A stretch of 64,000 nucleotides of DNA, taken from NCBI RefSeq assembly GCF_022682495.2, contig NC_071387.1, forward strand, positions 197,882,143 through 197,946,142, read 5' to 3'. The notes beneath the pieces are model-generated. The model made no database searches and had not been told where the DNA came from. It saw only the letters and a program-made list of their open reading frames with translations. Made by a program: the position numbers and the translations under genes. Source of the stretch: Desmodus rotundus. Taxonomy: Eukaryota; Chordata; Mammalia; Chiroptera; Phyllostomidae. Every line of letters starts with the position of its first letter. The first letter of the stretch is position 1. Below are positions 11,526-21,440 of the stretch, piece by piece.

Positions 11526-14029
11526 GGCTCTCTGTTACTCTCTGGGGCTGGGTATCATTGCCTGACTTTTATTTCCATGTCCATTTTAGCTGTGCTGGTA
11601 AAGAAGGTGCTAAGATTAGCAGGAGACAATGAGAAGTGAAGCTGTAAAATTAGAGAAAGAAAACAGAAGAGATAGACTATCGATGTTTATTTTTATAATT
11701 GCTTTTTTCAAGGTTATTAAATAAAGATATCTGGAAGTGGAAGTATCTGATGAAGGAGTAAAAATAGCATATGACTGGCTTAGCATGGTGCCTTTTTGTA
11801 AGTAAGTAGAGCAGAACAGAACCAGAATAACCAGCAGGGGAGCTAGGAGTCAGGGATGCGAATGTGTTGTGCACAGAATGAGGCGCTGGGAAATGTCTCA
11901 CCTGCAGAGTCTGCAAATCCAGAACCCCGGTGATCGCACTGAACTGCAACAAGGCGGGAACAGGGAATTGGGGAGGACACGGGCTTCCCAACTTCTGGCG
12001 GGGGTGGGGGGGGTTCTTTTATGACTATGCCAGTCTGACAGAAGATCTAAACCCCAAGACGACTCCCAAGTCCTGTCTCTTGTGTAAATTCAAAACAAAG
12101 ACGCTGGCCAACTATAAAACAAAACCTGTGTGTTTGTGGAACTAAAATAGTTTCTCTTTAGATGTGCTGATGGCAAAGTACTGGTTAGGTTAGTCAAAGT
12201 TGGATCTCTCTTTATCTCTTTCTTTTAGTAGCCTTGTTTTTTGGGTGCCCAAAGCATGTGGGGTAGTCAGCACTGGACAGAATTACTGAATCATCTATAT
12301 AAATTGTGAAAGTAAGAAATATCTGGTCTTTACGTGCTGGCATGTAATTTATTTTCTGCCAAAAATTGTATTAAAAATTACCCTGGAAACCAATGCTCAG
12401 ATAATATAAATGGAAGCTGAGTCAAAGATATAAAATAATGGATGTTTTGGCCACCTAGATGAATAGGAGAGATTGTATACTCTGGGCAGGGGACCTGCCT
12501 GGGAGAAAACTGTAAGTTCTGCATGTGTGGCAATATTACACAACACTGAAAACAGCAGAGCACAATTACGTAAGTTCCAATGTCATACTCATGAATACAC
12601 CGAAAGGCATCATTTTCAATATACATCAGATGAAACGCACTGAAACCTCTCCGCTAAACAAGTATTTTAAGGCAGGATACATCAAGTGTAGGTTCTTTTC
12701 GTGTATTGGCTAATAAAAGATTTTGGTCTGAGACAGGATAAATATTATAAGATTTTCATCAAGGTTTAAAATAAAATCTATCATTTCTATGGCCAAATAC
12801 CAGAATGCGATCTAACTCAGGCTCCCTCTCATTTTAAAGTCGTCCTGTCCTGGTGTTTCTGCAGGTGTGCTCTGGAGGCCACCCAAGTCACAATCATGGG
12901 CAGGGGCAGGGGGCGGTGTTGGTGGGAAACATAGTATCAGAGCCTGGAAAGACTCCGTGGGATGGCCTGTGGAGGGCGGGGTGTGGTGCTACAGGGTAGA
13001 CACCAGGGAGTCTGAATGCTCCAATGTCCAGGGGATCCTTAAACACATTCGGGGTGAGGACCCACAGAATGAATGTTTTACTGTCCCTGTTCCTTATTTG
13101 TTCTTTTTAAGCCCTCCCTTGACCGGGGGACGGCTCATTCCAACATGAGTTCATGAATGGAAATTTTAGTGGCAGGGAATTCGCAGAAGAAAGAAAGGAG
13201 GGTAAGTAGCTGGGTAAACAGGAAGCTAGTGTCTATTTTGGAGAGAAAATAAAGCCACAAAGGCTGGGATAAGACAGGGAATTGACCCTGTTGTTGACTA
13301 AGCCTTCTCCCCCAGCCCCCTAAAACACTTGGAAGAGCAGCTGAGCAGAAAGATGGAAAGCAGTCTTTAAGATTTCATTTGAGTTGGTGATGAGACTTCC
13401 CATTTAGGTCCAGCTACCTGGTGGGTAGACTCTTCTTTGGAGAGGGGACATCTCATAGGTGAACCAAATGCCACCACAGTGCCTGACAATCGACCTGGAT
13501 TCACTTAAAGTATGCTGCGTTCCTTTACTTATCACGGACGTAGTGTCTCCCAGGATAATACACTTTTTTCTTGGTTCATTATTTTCATCTTCTCTTGTCC
13601 CTAACTAAGCCCTAGATTTTCTGTATCTAATATCCTCCTCCACATCATGTATTTATGAGCAAACAAATTAATATGGCAACTTGGACAGAAATACTAATCT
13701 GTGACTAAATATTATATTTAACAATGAGGCAGAAAGAATTTACATTTTGAACTTCAAACAGTGAGAGACAAATGCCCTCAGTGATGATCTTTCCAAATTG
13801 GCAAGACTGCAAGAGCAAACAAAATGTTCACGTATTTGATTGACCCTCCGAGAGGTGAGCCAGTATCAGCAGGCCAGAACTCTGGAAAATATTGGATGAA
13901 AAGTGATGGAAGCTAGAGGTGCTTTAAGCTGGTAAGCAGAGCCAAGTCCAAAGGAGACAGAAGATAAAGTATTACATATGCATATATAATATTTATTTAT
14001 ATAACATACCAATTTATATATTTAACAAT
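11526..14029. other. Unclassified stretch
   Basis: Two and a half kilobases of mostly AT-rich DNA without a recognisable gene. About 12.88-13.1 kb has weak resemblance to MER20, which I did not trust. Confidence 0.4.
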
Positions 14030-14175
14030 TCACTTTAATTCAGCAAATATTTATCACGTGTCTATCGGGTTAGACAGACACTACGTCATGCTAGGTTTTG
14101 GGAACACACATAATAGTATCTAGGTTCTCCTACCTCCAGGAACTCACAAGCTGGAAGTGTGTGAGAAGTAACACT
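14030..14175 (-). mobile_element. L2-type 3' end, antisense
   Basis: 'aattcagcaaatatttatcacgtgtctatc' followed by 'gctaggttttgggaacaca' and 'tacctccaggaactcacaagctggaag' is the familiar antisense L2-type tail. The probable LTR that follows may interrupt it. Confidence 0.55.
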
Positions 14176-14202
14176 ATTGTTAGCAGCGAAATGGCACCAG
14201 GT

Positions 14203-15235
14203 GTTACCGGCGATTGGACCTTGGCTCAGCAACCTTGGTACTTGAGTTCAGCAGAGAAAATATTCAGAACCAATGAACTTAAATCGAAGGAGAAAGTTTA
14301 TGTAGAAAGTCAGAGAGGCAGAAAGAAGTGAGTCAGCTGCGCTGTGTGGGCTCAGGAAACAAGTTACAGAGGAAAAAAAGAGGGGGGCTCTTGGAATTTA
14401 GGAGAAGGAAAGGCAAAGGTAACACACCTGGGGAAAGGAGAGGAGAGGTGGGAAAGGAGCAGGTGTGCTCCAGGGAGAGAAAGGGACCTCAGTATGGGTC
14501 TTCCATTTTGAGGGGTTTTATCTGCTTTCCAAAGGCAGGAATTTCAGGGAAGGTACCAGGGGACATCTCAACACAAAATTCATTAACTTCCCAGGTGTGG
14601 CCTTTCAGGGCAGCAGTCCCCTCTGATTGGTCAGTGCTAGGGCACAGGGTTATTATTCATCACAGCTGGTCCTGACCTTCAACCCTGGTATCACCCCTCC
14701 CACGAGCCCCCCACACACTGGCCTTACCGCTTTTCTGGGCCTGGAACTGAAACACAACTGAGGCCTAGCTGTTTTTTCTAGTGTGACCAAAACTCTGTCT
14801 CTGTGGTCAGCAGACCCAAGATTCTGCTCCCAAGATCATTTGATGCAGGTCAGAGCCTCATTGTTTTGAGGGTTTACTGCTTAAGGGAGCAGTCGTTCAA
14901 GGGCATCACATGAGGCTATTCTCAGGCCCCCTTACTCCTCCTCTAAGGGGATCTATCTCGTGACTGGTGACATGCCAGGGGAGGAAAGGTCAGGGGAGAG
15001 TGGGAACCACACAACCAGCAATACAAAAGGTGAAGGGGTCTAAACCACATGACCAGCGATATGCTAGTGGAGGAAAGGTTACCCTGAGGGTGAGGTCCTT
15101 GTTTTCCCAGTTTTGCCCATTGTTAGGCCCCCAGGGCTTTCCAGCCTGGGGACCTTCTGTACCTGGCCTATGGTTATGGTCCCACTCAGCTCATGTCTGT
15201 CTAACTGCCTAGTGTATCACTGTGATTCCTACAAC
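14203..15235 (-). mobile_element. Probable solo LTR of an endogenous retrovirus-like element
   Basis: Read in reverse complement, the left end shows an ataaac-type poly(A) signal region and then a terminus ending in ...ggtaaca. The right end has a possible start tgtaggaatcac. This gives a TG...CA unit of about 1.0 kb with no coding sequence, as expected for a solo LTR. A U3-like part holds imperfect repeats at 14961-15085. No convincing target duplication was found, so the boundaries and even the LTR nature are inferred. Confidence 0.4.
14961..15085. repeat. Imperfect direct repeats inside the probable LTR
   Basis: Three related units start near 14962, 15011 and 15049. They share the pattern 'gaccagYgatatgctag' followed in units 1 and 3 by 'ggaggaaaggt'. 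Spacing is about 50 and 38 bp. Diverged tandem units of this sort are common in LTR enhancers. Confidence 0.5.
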
Positions 15236-15249
15236 CTAATACAACCTGA

Positions 15250-15625
15250 CGAGGGTTATATTAGCGACCCGTAGAAAGTGCTACCGTTGCAAAGACTAAT
15301 GGGAAAGTAGAAACTTGATGTTGGTGCCAGTGATCTGAGAAGCCTTCCCAGATGAGGTGACATTTAACTCCTTGGAATTCTGGTGGACATAGGAGGGTGA
15401 GCATGTCCTGGCTGAGGGAACAGAAGTTACAGGCTCGGAGCGCATGGCTGGAGTAAAGAGGTTGGGATGGGTTGGCTAGGAAATCACAAAGCTTTGTGGT
15501 TTCAGTGGTCAATTCATTTACATATTCACTTATTCAGCAGACTTTTAGTGGATGTTGAAGGAGGTAGGTGCTGGGTACAGAAGCTCAGGAGACATTCAGG
15601 GCTTCTTCATGTCTCCTGTGATTGG
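15250..15625 (-). mobile_element. L2 LINE fragment, antisense
   Basis: 'tgatctgagaagccttcccagatgaggtgacattt' and 'ctgagggaacagaagttacaggc' match the antisense L2 3' region. 'tcatttacatattcacttattcagcagacttttagtgg' near 15510 is a second, L2-tail-like piece. Confidence 0.55.
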
Positions 15626-15749
15626 GCAAGACTAGTGGAAAGTGGGACTGGGACTCGAAAAAACAGAAACCACTGTTATTCTAGAAGGATTTTTTGTGGT
15701 GTCCCAATGACACCTTTCCAAAGAACGTGTGCCTTTTCACTGCGTACAT

Positions 15750-15905
15750 TCTACATGCTGTGCTGAGTAGCTGTGCCAGCACAACCCTGCGTGGCAGGGG
15801 TCACCTCTACTTACAGATCAGAAGAGAAGGTCTGGGTGCCCGAGACTGCACAGCTTGTAGAACAGGAAGCTTGATCTGGGGCATTGATCTCGGTGGCCTG
15901 GTCAT
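15750..15905 (-). mobile_element. MIR-like fragment
   Basis: The order is that of antisense MIR: 'cctctacttacagatcagaagagaaggtc', then 'gactgcacagcttgtagaacaggaagcttgatc'. Divergence is high. Confidence 0.5.
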
Positions 15906-16880
15906 TATGAAAGCTGATGAACAGCTGAATTCAAGTGCTCTTCCACCCCAACCCCTGCCAAAAATGCCATCTTGAAATGCCTGGGGACCGCCCTGCCCTC
16001 TGATGATGTAGGCCAGCTCTGCAGAGCCTGTGCAGGTGATTTAGGCCTCTCTGCTCTTCCAAGAGACCAGAGCTTATTGCCTTGCTGGGCACAGCGGCAG
16101 CAGATCCCTGCCCCACCCTATTCCCCCCAAAGCAAAGATTTCCAATTACTGCTCTGCAGAAAATGTCAAAAGCATTATTCAACTATTCATTATCCCAGGT
16201 TTTGTAATTTTTCATATGTTTTTACTCTTATCTGCTAGCACTTGAAAAAGACCAGCTTTTTCCTCTTAAGAGAGCTTCAATTTGCAGAGCTGTGCAGTCT
16301 CCCTATTATGTTCTTATCATCTTCTCCGGGTGGTAGGCAGAATGACAAGGATGACAAAAAAAAAAAAAAAAGAAAGAAAGAACCAAAAATATTTGAAGGT
16401 CTTCCTGAAAATCCATGGGAATGAAGGATCCGAAAAGCCTGAGGCTTCTGTTCCTCGAGTGACCTGGAACAAGGCCAAGGGCGAAAGGCCTTAGCTCTCG
16501 AAAACCACTCAGCAGGAGCTCTTGGCTCCTTCTCACAAGGTCCCAACCCACCACCCAGGGCCGAGGAAACTTGGCCTTTGAGGATTTCCCTCAGGGTCTT
16601 AAACGGGGGACTAAGGAGCTCTGAGGTGCCGAGAGGTTCCCCCTGAATTCTCTTACTGTTTCATATGCTTTGGCACCCCAAGGGGCACTTGGAGCGAGCG
16701 GTTAGCGCTTCCCCCATCTTCTTTGGCCTCCGCCCCATTCTTTCACAAAGCAATTGACATTTTTCTCCATGCTATGTGAAGTGCTCTGCAAAGGCAACTT
16801 CAGGTTCCCTAGCTCCCTCTCTTCCACCTAGATGGCGCCCAGAGCCCCTCCATTTGGAAATTCTGAGCTGCCATCTCCCT
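15906..16880. other. Flank upstream of the CpG island
   Basis: No repeat is clearly recognised except an A run with AAAG units at about 16355-16381. CpG content rises after about 16.65 kb, toward the island. Open frames are short and overlapping. Confidence 0.4.
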
Positions 16881-16978
16881 GGATCCTTTCCTCCCAAGAT
16901 ACTCAGGTGTGTGGAACCAGCGCACCGGGACTCCGGGTTTACCCCGGGGACGCGCAGTCTGCGGTGTGCGGTGCTCGG

Positions 16979-17116
16979 GGGAATCCCCGCCCACCTGGTG
17001 GCTGGGGTGGGGGAATCCCCGCCCCCCGTCGCTGTCACTCCGGGAAGGGAGTTCCCGCCCCTCGACTCTACCAGTGGGAGGGAATCCCCGCCCATCCGGA
17101 GGCTCCGTGAATCCCC
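16979..17116. promoter_or_regulatory. Array of NF-kappaB consensus sites fused to GC-rich boxes
   Basis: Perfect kappaB decamers lie at 16979-16988, 17011-17020 and 17080-17089 (GGGAATCCCC, reverse complement of the class I MHC-type GGGGATTCCC) and at 17047-17056 (GGGAGTTCCC). A degenerate fifth is at 17107-17116 (GTGAATCCCC). Starts are 32, 36, 33 and 27 bp apart. Each of the first four runs directly into GCCC, giving CCCGCCC, an Sp/KLF-type box. The spacing and shared unit suggest a diverged tandem repeat of about 33 bp. Binding in cells is inference. Confidence 0.6.
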
Positions 17117-17557
17117 AGCGCCGTGCAGCCGGGAGAGCGGAGCACGAGCGGACTCGCAGCCCTGGCGTACCGGCCCCAGGCGGCCCCAGGCACGGAGGCG
17201 CGGTGGGGTGGCGGCTGCGGGGACCCGCCGAGCCGTGGGCGCCCGGGACTGCGCCTCCCGCGGCTGCGGGAGAAGCGCGGCGCTGCAGCTCCCGGCAGGC
17301 GCGGCGGCAGCACCCGCTGTGGCGGCGGCGGCCGCAGCGGCGCAGGGTCCCGCCGGGCGGCGCCTGGGTCTGAAGAAGCGAGAAGCAGCAGGAACCTCCG
17401 ACGAGCCGCGCGCAGGTGAAATGACCGTGAGGCCACTGCCGGGACCTGGGGCTCCAGATTGTGGGGTACGGGGTCGGGTTGCCATCTCCAAGACTGCGTG
17501 CGCCCGGGAAAGTTTAGTGACAAATCCCGGCGTGAGAACCCCAGCCGCGGCAAGGCG
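17117..17557 (+). other. Candidate first exon (mostly 5' UTR) of an unidentified gene
   Basis: GC-rich sequence downstream of the kappaB array ends at a strong donor, AAGGCG|GTGAGT (after 17557). Weaker donors are CAG|GTGAAA after 17415 and ACC|GTGAGG after 17424. An ATG at 17421 opens a frame that would cross the 17557 donor, but its product resembles nothing I know. If the 17415 donor is used, the exon is non-coding. The transcription start was not located. No downstream exon was recognised in the window, so the first intron would exceed 46 kb. The gene cannot be named. Confidence 0.35.
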
Positions 17558-17900
17558 GTGAGTGGGGAGCCAAAGCCGGGTCCCAAGCTGCCGGCGCAAA
17601 CTCCCCTCGTACCCGCCTGGGGGCGGGGAGGACTCGGCCGCGGTTAGAGGGGCGGAGGGTGGGGGCCGAGGACAGCGTGACAGCCCGAGACGCACTGCTG
17701 GACACGCTTGGGCAAGGACCCGGAGCCCTTGCAGTTCTTGTCCCCGTCCTGGGGCCATACCTTGTCCTCTCGTCCAGGGCGGAGGCGCTCAGGTGCGCCG
17801 GCCTCAGGGATTGCATTGGGGTCCATCTCCCGCGCGTCCTCATACCTCGCCTGCCGTTGCCTGGGGAAGAGACGAGCGCCGCGAGGGAGTGGAAGGGGTT

Positions 17901-19049
17901 GGCAAAGAGCACCGGCATCTTTGGAGCGGTTATTGGCATCTGCCAGGAAGATAGGAAATGTACCGATGGGGAAACCCTGTTCTCCCCCTTAAGTATGGAG
18001 TTCCTCCTAAAATCTGGCCTTCTCCCTTTCTCTCTCTCTTTAGATTTGCATGGATATTTTAGGTCTTTGGGCTGCTTGCCTTCCCGCAATGCTGAATCAA
18101 GTAGGGGGAGGGTCCAGGGCTCCTCGCTGGGGTTTGCCAGAAGCCTGACCTCAGCAGCCCTGATGGGTTCAGAGACCTTGATAAGGGACGTTGGAGTGTG
18201 AAGAGGACACGGTCTGGCAGGAACTGGTCGCAGAAGACTGGAATAGCAGGCACGAGGGCATTCCAGAGCTGCAGACCTGCACTGGGACAGGAGGTGGAGT
18301 GTTGGGGGCAGGAAGGCTCCCTCTCTGGCACCTGGCTGCCCTCTTAGCTCCCACAGAGGTTGGGTGCCTTGGGTGGATGTGTTTCCCTTAAGGAATCATG
18401 ATGAAGCTGTTGGAGGTGGTCGCTGAATGGCTGCAGAAAGTGTTAGTTGGATCTGCTTTTACCAAGAGTCCTCCTGGACCTTCAGTGCTGCTGGTCCTTC
18501 CCCAGTGGGGCTTCCCTCCCTCAGCCTGCCTTGCACTTGGACTCTAGGGCCCTGGTACTTCTACAGGGCCAGCTTTTCTGGTCTGACTTCCGAGTGGGTG
18601 TCAAGTCGGTACAGGTGTGGTTTGTGAGGGCAGAATAGAATGTCTCAGAACACACTCGTGGCTGTAGGTGGTTTGTTCTAGCTTCATTAATTCCCTCTTC
18701 CTTTAGAATGGGCCAAGAACTGCTGTGAGTGTGTGTATGTAGGGAGGGGGAGATGCAGGAGTAAGGGGAATGGCAGGTGCCGGGAGAGGAAGAATCAGAA
18801 CCTTGTAAAGTGTATAAATGCACCTCCCTTGACATTGTTAATATGCTTCTGGAAAAATATTGAATTATACTTGAAATCTCTATCATTGAAATTGATTTTG
18901 CATACAGTTAAGGCAGCTTACTATTTAAGGAAATTTATGATGATTTCTCTATTCATTTCAACGAATTTTTTTTTTTTTTTTGAGAACCTGTGGTTTGCTG
19001 TGCACAGGGGCTTAAAGTCTCCTGGGGACACACATAGATGACAGAGGCT
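17901..19049. other. Downstream shore of the CpG island; unclassified
   Basis: CpG density falls quickly. Open frames up to 180 codons extend from the island on the + strand but have no recognisable protein and no codon-level features. A T run lies at about 18966-18980. No repeat was confidently named. Confidence 0.4.
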
Positions 19050-19560
19050 CCCTCCTTGCTCTCAGACTTTCAGTCTATCAGGAGAAAGTGAGGTAACGAT
19101 ACTGAGAGCTCAGATCCAAGCCTGTGCGTGTGTGGCATAAAATATGCATCTTATATTTATTGGGTGAAGGAATAAGGGACGATGCACCGACTAAAGCACC
19201 TGAAGGGTGGTCTACATGAAACATTTTTGGAGGAGGGAGGAGGTCTGAAAGGCCCTGTGGAGAGCCCAGAGCCTGTGTAGATCAGACACACGCTGAGAGG
19301 TTGACCCTCAGGTAGGATGTGGCCCTTAGGAGTATGGTGGGAGAAGAGGCTGAGCTAAGGACTCAGAGGCCCTTAGCTCTGCAGCTGGTGGAGAACTATT
19401 TGAGATCATTGAGCAAGGGCCTGTCATGATCAGCCAGGTGCTTTAGGGAAACTAATCTGATCTCCCACAGAAAAAAACTGGGATTGGGGAGAGATGGTAG
19501 GTGAGGAGCCTCGTGAGAAGGTCATTGTAGCAAGATGGAGGATGGAGGTTGAGCAGGGTG
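19050..19560 (-). mobile_element. L2 LINE fragment, antisense
   Basis: 'ttgagatcattgagcaagggcctgtcatgatcag' followed by 'gggaaactaatctgatctccc' and 'gtgagaaggtcattgtagcaa' matches the antisense L2 3' region (usually 'gagtgacatgatctg ... gatcactctggc'). Confidence 0.5.
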
Positions 19561-19744
19561 GGGATGGCAGCAGGCTCCGGAGAAAGGAAAGGCTTGTTGG
19601 ACGTGGACTTGAAGTGTGGGTGCTGCTTGGATTTGGGGTGAAGAAGAAACAAAGATCACCCACAGGTGAGCAGTGTGAATAAACAGTTGACTGGAAGAGG
19701 GAGTTTGGGGTTTTAACACTCAGCATACCAGAAACTTGGAGAAA

Positions 19745-20162
19745 TGCTGTCGGACTTTTTCTTCTCACTCCTCCCATGTCTGATGAGTTGCCAAGGTCTA
19801 TTGATTACTTCTCCTTATAAAACCTATCAATGGGCCTGGGACCTTGTGTGGAATAAATTCCAAACCTATGTGCTTCCTCAAACTCCCTTCCTGTTATGTC
19901 TCCCAACACCCACTCCCCCAACCCCCCACTGTCCTGCCCCATCTTACCCTCTGCCACTACAATACTGCTTTTCTGGGATGAGGCCCTGGAGTATCCTTTC
20001 TCCCCTGGTTCTTTCCCAGCCAGCTCAAGGGTCTCCTGCTCCATGAGTTCTCTACCTTTCTCCCAAGGGACATTGAGCAGTTTTACCTCCAGACCATCGC
20101 TCTACGGAGCCCTATTTGCACCCTCATTGTGTTGCTCTGGGCCTCTTCCTTTAGGACCTTAA
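19745..20162 (+). mobile_element. Possible L2 LINE fragment, sense
   Basis: Pyrimidine-rich text including 'ctcactcctcccatgtctga' and a late 'gttgctctgggcctcttcc' has the composition and partial order of sense L2. It is inverted relative to the preceding L2 relic. High divergence keeps this tentative. Confidence 0.35.
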
Positions 20163-21320
20163 CTTATTCATGCTCCGTAGCCCACCAACCTGATCAGGTT
20201 AGGCAGGAAGGGGGACAGAGACCACATTCCAGACCCCCAATGCCCAGCTGATTGTACTCTAGGGTGTAGTCCCAACCCTGACTTGGAGGTGCCAGGCCTG
20301 GTGGGCTAGACAGGATAGCACAGAGCTGTGGGTGCTCCCTTGTCCTAGATCATGTGGGCCTGAGGGACTCAGACCATGGTGGGAGGGAGGTGTCCCTGTT
20401 GAAAGGTGGCCTCAGATCCCTCTTACTACACCATCCACAGGAGGAAACAGCCAGACCTTTTTGTCAAACCCATAAAAGGTCAGGACCAAACCCAAAGAGA
20501 GGCTGATTCTCCTTAACAGGGCTGACTTGGAGCCTGAAGAGTTTTAACCTCTTCTTTTCTGACCTCAGGTGTCTCCACAGTACCAAGTAGGATGCGAGGG
20601 AGGCAGCCCCTGAGGGAGGCAGGTTGACAGGTGCAGGCAGGAACGTCTGAGAAGGGCCAGCACCCCAGGAGGAGGATGGGGAGAGGCCACAGACAGACAC
20701 TGAGAGCAGTGTCTGTAAAGGATGGTCATGGAAGCTGGGTTACAAGAGACAAAGGAGAGAGTGAGGCCAAGACAGTGGGGGGGCGGGGGGGGGCAGTGTA
20801 GACACTGGATCCAGAAGTGTGCCAGTTAAAACGAATCAGAGAGTAGTTGGAGGAGGTGGTAGCGTTGTGGGGAGGTTTATTCAGGAGAGCCCCCTAGTTC
20901 CCCCTGCCAGGCATGTGTGATAAACAAAGGAGAGGTGGGAAAGTGGGAGAGAATGGAGACAAGGTAAGGGGCATTTGGGAGGGAAGAGGCCAGAGCAGGT
21001 GCAGGGGAAGAAAAGCTGGCATCTGCCGTCCCTGGAAAGCAGGAGGGAATCCAGAGTTGGGTGAGGTCTGGAGGGAACCTGCAATGCAGCAGATGGAGGA
21101 ATTGGTCTTGGTGGAACAGGAGGAGCACCTGCCAGGAGCGGGGGGGGGGGGGGGGGGGTCATTGCATGAGCCTGGGGACCTGGGAGGACAGGTGGATGTG
21201 CAGCTGCCAGCTAGGGGAGGTGAACCGGGCACGTGGAACCGGCTGAGGCAGCCCGGAGGGAAAGGTAGGATTCTGGAATTGGGGCCAGATACTTGGGCTG
21301 GAATCTGGCAGCACAGAGAC
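20163..21320. other. Purine-rich unclassified stretch with G runs
   Basis: No gene. Notable tracts are a broken G run at about 20776-20793 and a 19-G run at about 21140-21158. The 173-codon open frame at 20913-21434 runs straight through the G run and is low-complexity, so I do not treat it as coding. Confidence 0.45.
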
Positions 21321-21329
21321 CTTCTCATT

Positions 21330-21440
21330 GGCCAGATCACTCGAAATTTTGGAGCCTCAGTTTCCTCACATGCAAAATCAGTACAACAGCTGCTAACTGG
21401 GGTTGTACTTAGGAGGAATAAAAAAATGTACTGAGGTGTG
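21330..21440 (+). mobile_element. MIR SINE fragment, sense
   Basis: 'ttggccagatcactcgaaattttggagcctcagtttcctcacatgcaaaatcagtac' is the MIR core ('gggcaagttacttaacctctctgagcctcagtttcctcatctgtaaaatggg'). The tRNA-like head is lost. Confidence 0.75.

Larger units (their letters stand above)
16881..17900. promoter_or_regulatory. CpG island, probable promoter of an unidentified gene
   Basis: A GC-rich block of roughly 1 kb, densest at 17100-17420, is packed with CpG, while the rest of the window is CpG-poor. It includes (GGC)n text at about 17319-17346, GC boxes and a kappaB array at 16979-17116. No TATA box is visible in the expected place. CpG islands of this size usually mark the 5' end of a gene. 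Because they are often bidirectional, direction rests only on splice-donor sequences on the + strand (best after 17557). Confidence 0.7.

Noticed and set aside
12880..13080. Possible MER20 copy
   Set aside because: Only a short stretch ('gctacagggtagacaccagggag') agrees, and flanks do not follow the consensus.
16776..17561. 261-codon open frame on the + strand across the CpG island, and a 328-codon one on the minus strand (16772-17758)
   Set aside because: GC-rich DNA has few stop codons, and both strands are open over the same bases. Neither product has a recognisable domain, and the + frame runs through the kappaB array and past the best splice donor.
20913..21434. 173-codon open frame rich in glycine and glutamate
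   Set aside because: It runs through a 19-G run and purine-rich low-complexity DNA, and the opposite strand is also open.
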